Below, in pieces: positions 9,075 through 18,040 of a stretch of 64,000 bases of DNA; the stretch's first letter is position 1, and each line of letters opens with the position of its first letter. This DNA comes from an uncultured Alphaproteobacteria bacterium (GTDB lineage: Bacteria > Pseudomonadota > Alphaproteobacteria > UBA8366 > GCA-2717185). Where the stretch lies: positions 1 to 64,000 of the forward strand of contig CALSRA010000027.1 of NCBI GenBank assembly GCA_943788635.1, written 5' to 3'. Both the position numbers and the translations under genes were made by a program. The notes below the pieces were generated by a model. It had not been told where the DNA came from and did no database searches. It saw only the letters and a list, made by a program, of their open reading frames with translations.

Positions 9075-10010
9075 ATGCGTGCTGTACTGGTGGACCCGAA
9101 TGCACCTGGTTGCCTCAAAATGACCGAGGTACCTGAACCTACGCCGCTGTCCAGTCAGGCCCTTGTTCAGGTGAAGGCGATTTCCTTGAATCTCGGTGAA
9201 GTCCGGCGCGCCCGAAACAGCCCGCCCGAGACCCTTTTGGGATGGGATGTTTCGGGTGTGGTTATCGAGTCTGCGGCCGATGGGTCCGGCCCGGCCCCTG
9301 GTGAGCGGGTCGTCGGCGTGATGAATACAGGCGCGTGGGCGGATATAGCCGCCGTCGAAACAGAATGGATGACCGTTCTGCCGGATAGTGTGTCCTGTGC
9401 AACGGCGGCGACGCTGCCGGTTGCGGGTCTGACGGCCCTTTATGCTTTGGAGCAGGGCGGACAGTTACTTGGACAATCTGTCCTGGTAACCGGGGCGTCC
9501 GGTGGTGTCGGCCTGTTCGGCCTGCAGCTTGCGAAGCTTTCGGGCGCGACCGTGACGGCGCTGATCCGACGTCGTGGCTCTGACGCGCTGGTCCGGGAAA
9601 ATGGTGCATCCCATGTCGTCATCGGCGAAACGGCGGAAGGGGCCGCGGCGTATGGACCATTCCGTTGTATTCTCGACTCTGTTGGCGGCCAGGTGCTGTC
9701 TGATAGCCTCAAGCTGGTTAGCCGTGGCGGCATGCTGGTAAATTACGGCGTATCGGCCGGAGAGGAATCGACCATTCGCGCGGGTGATTTCTTCCGCGCG
9801 GGGCGTGCATGTTATTACGGCCTGTATCTGTTTACCGAGTTCGGGCGTCGGCCGGCGAAATACGGTTTGCGGGTTCTGGTCGATCTGGTCGCGCAGGAAA
9901 AGCTGAACGTCCATGTCGGCGCTGAAGGCAGTTTGGACGATCTGGGTGATCTTGCGGAACAATTGTACAATCGGCAGATTTCCGGCAAGGCAATCATCCA
10001 CGTAGATTAG
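9075..10010 (+). CDS. Medium-chain dehydrogenase/quinone oxidoreductase family protein
   Basis: A 311-residue MDR-superfamily oxidoreductase. The N-terminal GroES-like domain spans about residues 1-115. The NADPH-binding Rossmann motif, VLVTGASGGVGLFGLQLAK, is at about 137-155. It lacks the structural-zinc cysteine cluster of alcohol dehydrogenases, so a quinone or enone reductase is more likely. An AAAGGAAAAGC ribosome binding site precedes the ATG. It is followed after 43 bases by a crotonase-fold gene on the same strand, suggesting an operon. Confidence 0.85.
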   Translation: MRAVLVDPNAPGCLKMTEVPEPTPLSSQALVQVKAISLNLGEVRRARNSPPETLLGWDVSGVVIESAADGSGPAPGERVVGVMNTGAWADIAAVETEWMTVLPDSVSCATAATLPVAGLTALYALEQGGQLLGQSVLVTGASGGVGLFGLQLAKLSGATVTALIRRRGSDALVRENGASHVVIGETAEGAAAYGPFRCILDSVGGQVLSDSLKLVSRGGMLVNYGVSAGEESTIRAGDFFRAGRACYYGLYLFTEFGRRPAKYGLRVLVDLVAQEKLNVHVGAEGSLDDLGDLAEQLYNRQISGKAIIHVD

Positions 10011-10053
10011 CGACCCGTTAAACAGGGCATGAAGATTACAGGGAACGAACAGT

Positions 10054-10827
10054 ATGAGTTATGAATGTTTCAAGGTTGAAATCGACGGGAACGTCGCCGT
10101 CGTGACGATGGACCGGCCGCCGGTCAATGCGCAGAATTCGGTCTTTCGCGATGAAATTACCCGGATTTTTGACGGGTTGAGCGACGATGAAAACGTTCGT
10201 GTGATCATCCTGACGGGATCGGGCAACATGTTTTCCGCGGGGGCGGATATCAAGGAACGCCGCGGGATTTCAGCGGATGCCGGGTTCTATCGCCGACACA
10301 ACCGGATCACGCGCGAAAGCTTCTACTCCATCATGGAGTGCGAAAAACCGGTGATCGGTGCGTTGAACGGGCCGGCGCTGGGTGCAGGACTGGCGCTTGC
10401 GGCCTCTTGTGACATTCTGGTTGCTTCGGAAAATGCGGTTCTCGGGATGCCGGAAATTGATGTCGGCCTGATGGGCGGTGCGAAGTTCATCAATATGCTC
10501 TTTCCGCGTTCCAAGGCGCGCCGCATGCTGCTGACCGGCGAGCGTGTGCCGGGGCCGGAACTGTATCGACTGGGCGTGGTGGAGGCCTGTGTGCCGCGTG
10601 AACAGCTGATGGAGCCGGCAATGGAAATTGCCCGGGCGATTGCGTCCAAAAGCCCCCTTGCGGTCAAGGTGACCAAACAGGCGCTGAATACGACCGATAA
10701 TCTTGGGTTGCGGGATGGATATCGCTTCGAGCAGGATCTGACCGTCGCCATGTCACATACCGAGGACGCGGCGGAGGCACAGGCGGCCTTTGTGGAAAAA
10801 CGCAAACCGGTGTTCAAGGGGCGTTAA
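10054..10827 (+). CDS. Enoyl-CoA hydratase/isomerase family protein
   Basis: A 257-residue crotonase-fold protein. The oxyanion-hole segments SGNMFSAGADIK and GPALGAGLALAASCDI are clear. In classical hydratases the second segment carries a catalytic Glu (GGGCELA); here it reads GAGLALA, so that Glu is absent, while the later one in PEIDVG is kept. It may therefore be an isomerase, thioesterase-like or other crotonase rather than a true hydratase. A CAGGGAACG site precedes the ATG. It follows the MDR gene and ends at a strong hairpin. Confidence 0.85.
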   Translation: MSYECFKVEIDGNVAVVTMDRPPVNAQNSVFRDEITRIFDGLSDDENVRVIILTGSGNMFSAGADIKERRGISADAGFYRRHNRITRESFYSIMECEKPVIGALNGPALGAGLALAASCDILVASENAVLGMPEIDVGLMGGAKFINMLFPRSKARRMLLTGERVPGPELYRLGVVEACVPREQLMEPAMEIARAIASKSPLAVKVTKQALNTTDNLGLRDGYRFEQDLTVAMSHTEDAAEAQAAFVEKRKPVFKGR

Positions 10828-10831
10828 ACGA

Positions 10832-10880
10832 AAACGCCGCCTGCATGCCCGTTAGTGCGGCCGGGATGCAGGCGGCGTTT
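10832..10880. terminator. Bidirectional terminator hairpin
   Basis: Perfect 15-base arms, AAACGCCGCCTGCAT at 10832-10846 and its reverse complement at 10866-10880, flank a 19-base loop. The A run on one side and T run on the other fit termination of both convergent genes, the crotonase-fold gene (+) and the aldolase gene (-). Confidence 0.85.
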
Positions 10881-10891
10881 GAAATCAGCCC

Positions 10892-11662
10892 TTAGCCGTT
10901 GATGATATTCCGTGCGGCGCCAAGTGCATCATTTGCGCCCATGACCATGAGCCGGGTTGCCCCCAGGATCGTGCAGAAACGGAATCCCTTTTTGGTCATT
11001 TCGCCAGCCATCTCGCCACTGCCGCAATGGATGCCCGCGACGACATTGTGCCGCTTTGCCGCGTCGAGAATTGTATCAAAGGCCTCGGCGACTTCCGCAT
11101 CCTTCGGCATGTATTGCGGCTCGTAACCAAGGCTGATCGCCAGATCGTTCGGACCGACATAAATGCCATCAAGGCCCGGGGTCGACATGATTGCATCGAC
11201 GTTTTCCAGCGCCTCGCGTGTTTCAATCATGGCCAGTGTCAGGATCGTTTCATTTGCCTTGTGGAAATAATCCGGCCCACCATAGCTGAGGCCACGGACG
11301 GGTCCCCAGCTTCGGTAACCGACAGGTGCGTAACGGCAGGCGCCAACAAAGGCTTCACAGTCGTCGCGCGTATTGATCATCGGGCAGACGATCCCGTATG
11401 CGCCGGCATCCAGGGCGCGCATGATCCAGGCCGGGTCGAGCCATGGCACACGCATCAGCAATGGCTTGTCGCCTTGTGACAGGGTCTGCAGCATCGTCAG
11501 GGCTGAATGCCAATCGACCAGGCTGTGCTGCATATCGATTGTGTACGAATCCCAGTCTGCGGCCATCATCGCTTCAGCGGCCAGGGAGCTGTCCATATTC
11601 AGCCAGCAGTTCAGCGCACCTTTGTCTTCCGCCCACATTGTCTTCAGTTTGTTCTCGCGCAT
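10892..11662 (-). CDS. HpcH/HpaI-family aldolase
   Basis: A 256-residue class II pyruvate-type aldolase of the HpcH/HpaI family, which cleaves or forms 4-hydroxy-2-oxoacids using a divalent metal. Seen are the TIDMQHSLVDW block, LMRVPWLDPAWIMRALDAGAYGIVCPMI, and the substrate-binding GIYVGPNDLAISLG segment. The ATG at 11662 has an ideal GGGAGGAAAAC site just upstream, so a longer frame starting at 11704 is not preferred. The natural substrate is unknown; the crotonase and dehydrogenase genes nearby suggest carbon catabolism. Confidence 0.9.
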   Translation of the reverse strand: MRENKLKTMWAEDKGALNCWLNMDSSLAAEAMMAADWDSYTIDMQHSLVDWHSALTMLQTLSQGDKPLLMRVPWLDPAWIMRALDAGAYGIVCPMINTRDDCEAFVGACRYAPVGYRSWGPVRGLSYGGPDYFHKANETILTLAMIETREALENVDAIMSTPGLDGIYVGPNDLAISLGYEPQYMPKDAEVAEAFDTILDAAKRHNVVAGIHCGSGEMAGEMTKKGFRFCTILGATRLMVMGANDALGAARNIING

Positions 11663-11723
11663 GTTTTCCTCCCGTTTGCGTTGCCGGGAGAGTGCCGCGA
11701 ACAATCCGGTTGATCAAGCGCGG

Positions 11724-12593
11724 TCAGCGTTGCCGGCCCATGTTCAGGGTCCAATAGTGAAACTGGCGGGTGCGGCCACCATCCCGGGCGTGATAGCGGT
11801 ATCCGATGCCGGCATCGTCAATGTCGGGGGCGAGCATGGCGCGCCGATGTGGCGGGGAATTGATCCAGCCTGTGACGACAGCGGCAGGATTTTGTTGTCC
11901 GGCAGCAAGATTTTCCAGGATTGCCTGCCACCGGTAGCCGGCCGCGGTTGCCCGGTCCCCGACCGTCCGGCCATTTGGCGTCACATGATCGAAAAAATCC
12001 CGATTCGCCATGTCATCCGAATGACGCTGGGCGGAGCGATTGAGGTGTTCGTTCAGTTCCAGTGGCTTCAAGCGATGCCGGGCACGAAACTGGTTGACCA
12101 GTTTCAAAATATCGCGGCGCCAGCTTGCGCCGACCGGGCGTGTTGGCTCCGCCAGGGTTATGACCCAGTAATGATCCAGCGATCCCGTACCGCGGCGCGC
12201 ATACCCGATGCCGATTTCGCTCATGGCGTTGCTTAGCAGGACCCGGCGACTGTCGCCACGCCGCAGCCAGCTGTCCGCGACGGCGCGGCCATTCTGGTAA
12301 CCGATCGATATCTGAACCGACGCCTGCCGGTATGCGTATCCGGCAGTCCGTAAACGGGTTTCCAGGGATGGGCCTTTCGGTGCCCTGGTTTCGAAATACT
12401 GACGCTGCATCATATCCTGCGCGTGGTTGCGGGACATGACGGCAAGTCTTGCTTCCATACGTAGCGGCTTGAGCCCCGCTTCGGCGCGATAGGCATTGAT
12501 ATGCGCGAGCGCCTCTGAAGGGTTGTCAGCGGCGACTATCCCCGCGTTGCTCAGGATCGCGATTGTAATCGCCGCGAATGCAAACCAGCGCAT
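11724..12593 (-). CDS. Secreted protein with two CAP (SCP/PR1) domains
   Basis: A 289-residue exported protein: signal peptide of about 22 residues (FAFAAITIAILSNAGIVAA), then two CAP-like domains at about 27-150 and 160-285. Each starts with the family's AHINAYRAEAGLKPL or KLVNQFRARHRLKPL helix. The second keeps HSDDMANRDFFDHV and ENLAAG, the His/Glu cavity of CAP proteins. The first is more divergent: its NHAQDM helix is present but the ENL motif is not. Most bacterial CAP proteins have one domain. It ends 13 bases before the mrp start region on the same strand's upstream side. Confidence 0.85.
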   Translation of the reverse strand: MRWFAFAAITIAILSNAGIVAADNPSEALAHINAYRAEAGLKPLRMEARLAVMSRNHAQDMMQRQYFETRAPKGPSLETRLRTAGYAYRQASVQISIGYQNGRAVADSWLRRGDSRRVLLSNAMSEIGIGYARRGTGSLDHYWVITLAEPTRPVGASWRRDILKLVNQFRARHRLKPLELNEHLNRSAQRHSDDMANRDFFDHVTPNGRTVGDRATAAGYRWQAILENLAAGQQNPAAVVTGWINSPPHRRAMLAPDIDDAGIGYRYHARDGGRTRQFHYWTLNMGRQR

Positions 12594-12606
12594 GGCCCTC
12601 GTCCGG

Positions 12607-13723
12607 TTACTGCATGACGATCTTTGGCATTGTCCGTTGTGCCGAAGCGCCTTCTATCTTGTCCCAGACGCGGTCCGCGATTTCGCGAAAAACCTTGCTG
12701 TGCGGGCTGTCCGGGTCGGTGACCATAATCGGCTTGCCGCCATCCGAGGTCTCCCTGATCTTGATATCAAGGGGAACTTCGCCCAGGAAATCGACGCCTT
12801 GCCGGCCTGATTCCTCGTGGGCGCCGCCATGGCTGAAGATATCGGTACGTTCGCCACAATGCGGGCATGAGAAGTAACTCATGTTCTCGATGATGCCGAG
12901 TACAGGCACTTCGACTTTCTGGAACATGTTGATGCCCTTGCGCGCATCCAGCAGCGCAATGTCCTGCGGTGTGGAGACGATGACGGCGCCGGCCAGGGGA
13001 ACATCCTGCGCCATCGTTAATTGGGCGTCGCCAGTGCCAGGAGGCATGTCCACGATCATGATGTCGAGTTCGCCCCAGTTCACATCACGCATGAGCTGCT
13101 GCAAAGCGCTCATAACCATCGGCCCGCGCCAGATCATGGCGGTGTCTTCCGGTACCAGGAACCCGATCGACATGACCTTGACGCCATAATTTTCCATCGG
13201 GTCGAGGCGATTACCATCGGGGCTTTGCGGGCGTCCCGAAATTCCCATCATGCGTGGTTGTGAAGGGCCGTAGATATCGGCGTCCAGCAACCCCACACGG
13301 TGACCGGCAGCGGAAAGCGCCAATGCCAAATTCGACGCAACTGTGGATTTCCCGACCCCGCCTTTGCCCGATGCGACGGCGACGATGTGTTTGACACCTG
13401 GCACCATTTTGCGTTCCCGGCCTGGAGTAGGGCGTTTTTGTTCCTCCGCTGGCGCTTTTTTCTGAAGAATTGTTGTGCGCGGGTGAGCAACGGCTGTTAC
13501 CGAGAGGACGCCGGGGAATGGCGTCGACCGCCTCTTCTGCCGCTTTGCGGACAGGCTCAAACTGTTCGGCGCGTTTTGGGTCAATTTCAATGGCAAAACC
13601 GACATTTCCATCTTTGACCACCATCCCCGAAATCATCCCGAGCGATACGATATCTTTTCCGTCGACGGGGTCGACAACCGTTTTTAGTGCATTGAAAACC
13701 AGTTCCTGGGTCACCGTGGGCAT
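12607..13723 (-). CDS. mrp: Mrp/ApbC-family iron-sulfur carrier ATPase, one frameshift
   Basis: A P-loop scaffold or carrier that delivers Fe-S clusters in the cytoplasm. The N-terminal DUF59 domain starts MPTVTQELVFNALKTVVDP with a GGAGAACAAGT site upstream. The C-terminal ATPase has the deviant Walker A ASGKGGVGKST, VDMPPGTGDAQL, and the cluster-binding SYFSCPHCGE pair. The two halves are in different frames; removing one base from the run of four G at 13513-13516 (CCCC in the coding strand) restores DAIPGVLSVTAV. The break is best read as a sequence error. It precedes, divergently, the hflK-hflC genes. Confidence 0.88.
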
Positions 13724-13828
13724 ACTTGTTCTCCGATTAATGCCGGAATTCCGCCACAGGGTTTGAAACCTCGGCGGTTGTGAGACTATATGTGTGCTGA
13801 CATATATGTGATTGTCGCGCTGTATGGG

Positions 13829-13890
13829 AAGTACGCCGTACCGATCGCTAGAGAATATGAAGTACGCCGTACCGATCGCTAGAGAATATA
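13829..13890. repeat. Two tandem 31-base repeats in the mrp-hflK divergent promoter region
   Basis: Copy 1 (13829-13859) and copy 2 (13860-13890) differ only in the last base. Each contains GTACGCCGTAC, a near-palindrome, and CGATCG, a perfect one. The pair sits between the divergent mrp and hflK starts, ending 40 bases before the hflK ATG. It could be a doubled operator for the hflKC genes or a recent slippage duplication; the sequence does not decide between them. Confidence 0.85.
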
Positions 13891-13929
13891 AAGTGAATTT
13901 GTTCGAGAAACTCAAAGGAATTCTGCGCA

Positions 13930-15084
13930 ATGCCTTGGTCTAATCAATCTGGTGGTAGTGGCGGCGGCGGCGGCGGACAAGGACCCCTGGGGCGGCGGCG
14001 GTCGCGGTGGGTCTGGCGGTCCGGGAGGGCAGCCGCCGGATCTGGAAGACCTGATCCGGAAGGGGCAGGAACGTGTCCGGGGCATGATTCCCGGTGGCGG
14101 TGCTTCGCCGGCAGTTATCGGGCTCGTGATCGTTGTTGCGATCGCCGCATGGCTTGCAACGGGGTTTTATCGTGTGCAGCCGGGCCAGCAAGGTGTTGCG
14201 CTGATCTTCGGTAAGGTCGTGAATGAGACAATTCCGGGGCTGCGCTATAATCTGCCCGCGCCGATCGGCGAGGTTTACACCCCGCAGGTGGAAGAGTTGC
14301 GGCGGGTCGATGTCGGGTTCAGGGGGGCTGGTGAAATCTCCAGTCGCCGTTCCACGGCAGAACGCGATATCCTTGAGGAGAAGCCTCATGCTGACAAGCG
14401 ATCAGAACATTGTCGACATGGATTTTACCGTTTTTTATCAGATCAAGAGCGAGCCAGAGAGTAATCTGTTCAATATCCGTGGTCAGGAAGAGACGGTTAA
14501 AGTCGCGGCGGAAAGCGCGATGCGGGAAATCGTCGGGCAGACAACCTTTGATCAGGCTGTGACGGCCGAACGCCAGCAGATTGAGGACAAGACGCAGGAA
14601 CTGCTTCAGAAGACGCTCGACCAATACGGCGCGGGAATTCTGATTGCGAACGTTCAGCTCCAGAAGTCGGATCCTCCGGGGGAAGTTATCGACGCATTTA
14701 ACGACGTTCAGCGCGCCCGTCAGGATAAGGACCGGTTGCAGAACGAGGCGCAAGCCTATGCGAACTCGATTGTTCCTGTTGCCCGAGGGCCTGGCGGAAA
14801 AGGATATCCGGGAAGCTGAAGCGTATCGGGAGCAGCAAATTCAGGAAGCACAGGGTGAAGCCAGTCGTTTCGTGTCGATCCACGATGCCTATCTGACAGC
14901 GCCCGACGTAACGCGTCGCCGCATGTACCTTGAAACCATTGGTGCTGTTTTGGGTAGTGCCCACAAGGTCATTATCGATCAGGACAGCAACGGTTCGGGC
15001 GTTGTGCCGTATTTGCCGCTGCCGGAAATCGAGAAACGTCAGCCCAGAACCGGTGCCCGGACTTCCGGCAATCAAGCCAATTAG
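13930..15084 (+). CDS. hflK: HflK, FtsH-protease regulator (SPFH protein), three frameshifts
   Basis: HflK and HflC form a membrane cage around the FtsH protease. The Gly-rich start MPWSNQSGGSGGGGGG, one membrane helix (PAVIGLVIVVAIAAWLATGFY) and the SPFH core (QNIVDMDFTVFYQIKS, AESAMREIVGQTTFDQ) are unmistakable. Three frame changes interrupt it; removing a C at 13984-13987, an A at 14381-14382 and a G at 14787-14789 restores one 383-residue protein ending in SGNQAN. All three are single insertions in repeated bases, so the gene is probably intact in the organism. An AAAGGA site lies upstream of the ATG. Confidence 0.85.
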
Positions 15085-15093
15085 GGATCAATC

Positions 15094-15976
15094 ATGAGCA
15101 AGATTAAATTCGCCATTCTCGGAGCGTTCGTGATTGTGACGGGCGCCGTGGCATCGTCAGCCCTTTACACTGTCCATCAGGTCGAACACGGCGATCGTCC
15201 TACAGTTCGGCAAGCCGATCCGGGTGGTTAAAGAACCTGGCCTGCATGTAAAGATTCCATTCATTCAGGATGTCAGAATGTTTGAAAACCGAATCCTGAA
15301 TCTCGATCCGCCGGAATTCGAAGTGCTGCTGGATGACAAAAAACGAATCAAGGTTGATGCGTTTGCACGGTACACGATCGATGATCCGCTGAAGTTCCTG
15401 CAAGTTGTCTTTTCCGAATCGACGGCGCGTAACCGGCTTGGAAACCTGGTCAATTCGGCACTCCGCAGGGTTATCGCCCGGGCGTCGCTGACGGACCTTT
15501 TATCCGCTAAACGTGCTGATCTGATGAACCAGATCCAGGCGGAAGTAACCCAGAATGCTGCTAATTTCGGGGTCAAGATTATTGATATCCGCATTGGCCG
15601 TACGGACCTTCCGACCGAAACCAGTCAGGCAGTGTTTAATCGGATGCGGACGGAACGTGAACGCGAGGCGCAGGAATTGCGTGCACAGGGTACGGAGCAG
15701 GCCCAGGTTATTCGGGCATCCGCTGACCGGGACAGGGTTGTTATTCTTGCAACAGCCAAAAATCAGTCAGAGCAATTGCGTGGTGAAGGCGACGGCAAGC
15801 GCAATATCATTCTTGCCCAAGCATATGGCCGGGACCCAGAGTTCTTCCAGTTCTACAAATCGCTCACCGAGTATACGAAGCACCTCGTTGATGAGGGGAC
15901 GACAATGGTGCTGTCTCCGAACAGTGATTTCTTCAAGTATTTCGGTAATATCGATGGCATCCAGAAGAAGAATTGA
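15094..15976 (+). CDS. hflC: HflC, FtsH-protease regulator (SPFH protein), one frameshift
   Basis: Partner of HflK in the FtsH-modulating membrane complex. The ATG at 15094, nine bases after the hflK stop, gives a signal-anchor (KIKFAILGAFVIVTGAVASSALY). The core then continues in the next frame as VVKEPGLHVKIPFIQDVRMF through ARYTIDDPLKFLQ to the C-terminal KSLTEYTKHLVDEGTTMVLS. Removing one G from the pair at 15190-15191 joins the parts and yields AIVLQFGKPIR, the expected family sequence. Length after repair (293 residues) is normal for HflC. Confidence 0.87.
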
Positions 15977-15993
15977 TAGCCAACTGGTAATCG

Positions 15994-16228
15994 GTGGGCT
16001 GATTTTGTTACGGCGATAGGGTTGCTCCTTGTGATCGAAGGGGCGCTCTACGCGCTGTTCCCCGAAGGAATGCAGCGTGTGATGCGGACGGCGCTGGAGA
16101 CGCCCGCATCCATGCTTCGCAATGGTGGGATTACGGCCTTGTTGATTGGCTTTGGTTATCGTCTGGTTCGTCAAAGGCTGAGCCGGCCTGATCTTTTCCG
16201 GCAGTATTCTGACTCTCATTTTGAATAG
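15994..16228 (+). CDS. DUF2065 (YjeT-like) small membrane protein, start probably frameshifted
   Basis: A small protein of about 77 residues with two hydrophobic helices: TAIGLLLVIEGALYALFP and GGITALLIGFGYRLV. DUF2065 genes are a known neighbour of hflC; the E. coli member is yjeT. The clear frame begins after TAG at 15977-15979 and has no ATG or GTG before TTG at 16022. If one G of 15996-15998 is an insertion, GTG at 15994 would start MADFVTAIGLLLVIEG, a normal family N-terminus. The start is therefore inferred; the 16022-16228 part is read directly. Confidence 0.65.
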
Positions 16229-16389
16229 CCGCGTGCCTTAATTGACGCGAACGTGATCCCGGCTGCCTTATTTGAGCCAAAAAAGGGAAATATTGTGGCA
16301 TAATCGAAAACTTGATTGAACGTGCTGCATGAGCCTACCAAATGGCGATGCGAACCGTTCGGGATCGTCGTTCAGGGCGTTTATTGAAG

Positions 16390-17896
16390 ATGGAGATTAT
16401 CTTGGATCGAATGATTGTGGCTGCTTCTCGCGCCTATAGGCGATTGCCGTACCGGTGGCTCATCGCGTTGCCGCTGGCGGCAATGCTGGCATGGCAACCC
16501 GTTCCTGCCGACGCGCGGGCCGCGCCGGACGGATTCGCGGATCTGGTGGAAAAGCTGCTGCCTGCCGTGGTCAACATCTCGACGACGCAGAAAGTGGAAC
16601 AATCCGCCGGCGAAGAACATCCCGGTTTCCAGTTTCCCGAAGGGTCGCCGTTTCGCGATTGTCTTTGACCAGTACAATCGCCGCAAAGGCGACCGGTCGC
16701 CCCGTCAGGCAAGTTCTTTAGGATCCGGATTTATCATTGATCCAGAAGGCTATGTCGTAACCAACAACCACGTTATTGAAGGTGGGGAAGAAATTACGGT
16801 CATCCTGCATGACGGCGAAAGATATCATGCGGAAGTCATTGGTCGTGACAAGAAGACAGATCTGGCGCTGCTGAAGATTGAAGCCGATACGCCCCTGCCG
16901 GCGGTGAATCTGGGTGATTCAAATAAAGCGCGCGTCGGCGATTGGGTCATCGCCATTGGCAATCCGCTTGGTTTGGGTGGCACCGTCACGGCGGGGATCG
17001 TATCCGCGCGGGGACGCGATATTCGATCCGGACCCTATGACGACTATATACAGACAGATGCGCCGATCAATCGGGGCAATTCCGGTGGGCCGCTGTTCAA
17101 TACTGCTGGTGATGTCATCGGGATCAACACGGCGATTCTGTCGCCTTCCGGTGGCAGCATTGGTATCGGGTTCTCCGTACCGTCGAATATTGCGACGAAT
17201 GTGCTCAACCAGTTGCGCGAGTTCGGAACGACGCGTCGCGGCTGGCTTGGTGTGAATATTCAATCGGTGACGCCGGAAATTGCAGAAAGCCTGGGCCTGG
17301 ATGAGGCCCGCGGTGCACTGGTCGCGGGTGTTACCAAGGATGGTCCCGCGGAAGCCGCGGGTCTCAAGCAGGGCGACGTTATCATAGAATTCAACGCGCG
17401 GCCGGTTGAGGAAATGCGCAAACTGCCGCGCATGGTCGCCGAGACGGCGGTTGGCAAGGATGTCGCCGTCCGCGTCTGGCGTGAGGGTGGTGAGGTTGAT
17501 CTTACGGTTCGCCTTGGCGAATTGGAAAAGGTCGACCAGGCATCTCTCAGAACCGGTACAGGGTCGGCCAAACCGAAGGGCAATACGAGCCAGGCAGTGG
17601 ACGAGCTCGGCATGGCGCTGTCGTCAATCACCCCTGAATTGACGGAAAAGTTCGGCATTGCGAGAGAGGCCAAGGGCGTCGTCGTCACCGGCGTTAACAA
17701 GCAAAGCGATGCCGAGGAAAAGCAGTTGAAGCCTGGCGACGTTATTGTCGAGGTAAACCAGGAACCGGTTTCGTCACCGGACGACGTGGCGGAACAGGTT
17801 CGACAGGCTCGCGAAAAAGGGCGCAGCATGGTGCTCCTCCTGATCGACAAGGAAGGCGACATGCGTTTCATTCCGCTGAAGATCGAGAAAAACTGA
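16390..17896 (+). CDS. degP: DegP/HtrA-family periplasmic serine protease (Do), one frameshift
   Basis: A periplasmic protease-chaperone. After an export signal ([22 protein letters not shown]) come the trypsin-like domain, with catalytic His in [11 protein letters not shown], Asp in KTDLALLKI and Ser in RGNSGGPLF, and two PDZ domains (about [11 protein letters not shown] onward and [13 protein letters not shown] onward). The signal peptide and protease core are in different frames; deleting G at 16661 gives [14 protein letters not shown], as in homologues. The start is uncertain: ATG at 16390 or 16411 both give a workable signal. It follows hflC and DUF2065 in a membrane proteostasis group. 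Confidence 0.88.
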
Positions 17897-17923
17897 CTTA
17901 TTCCTGCGCGATACAATTGAGAG

Positions 17924-17953
17924 ACGGCGCCGCATCTTTGCGGCGCCGTTTTT
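17924..17953 (+). terminator. Rho-independent terminator after degP
   Basis: Arms ACGGCGCCGC (17924-17933) and GCGGCGCCGT (17940-17949) form a 10-bp stem with a 6-base loop, followed by a T run ending at 17953. It lies 28 bases after the degP stop. Confidence 0.9.
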
Positions 17954-18040
17954 CGTTCTGGTGTGCCGGGTGGCGCGCGTAGCCTGCGGCGCCAATAATC
18001 CGCTATAATCGTAATTTCCAGTTCACGGGGGATAGCGCGC

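Noticed and set aside
13838..13890. The 31-base repeat as a CRISPR or integrase attachment site
   Set aside because: The copies are directly adjacent with no spacer, and there is no integrase nearby.
13930..15084. Programmed frameshifting in hflK
   Set aside because: Three breaks at unrelated sites, without a slippery heptamer or downstream pseudoknot, do not look like recoding; single-base insertion error explains all.
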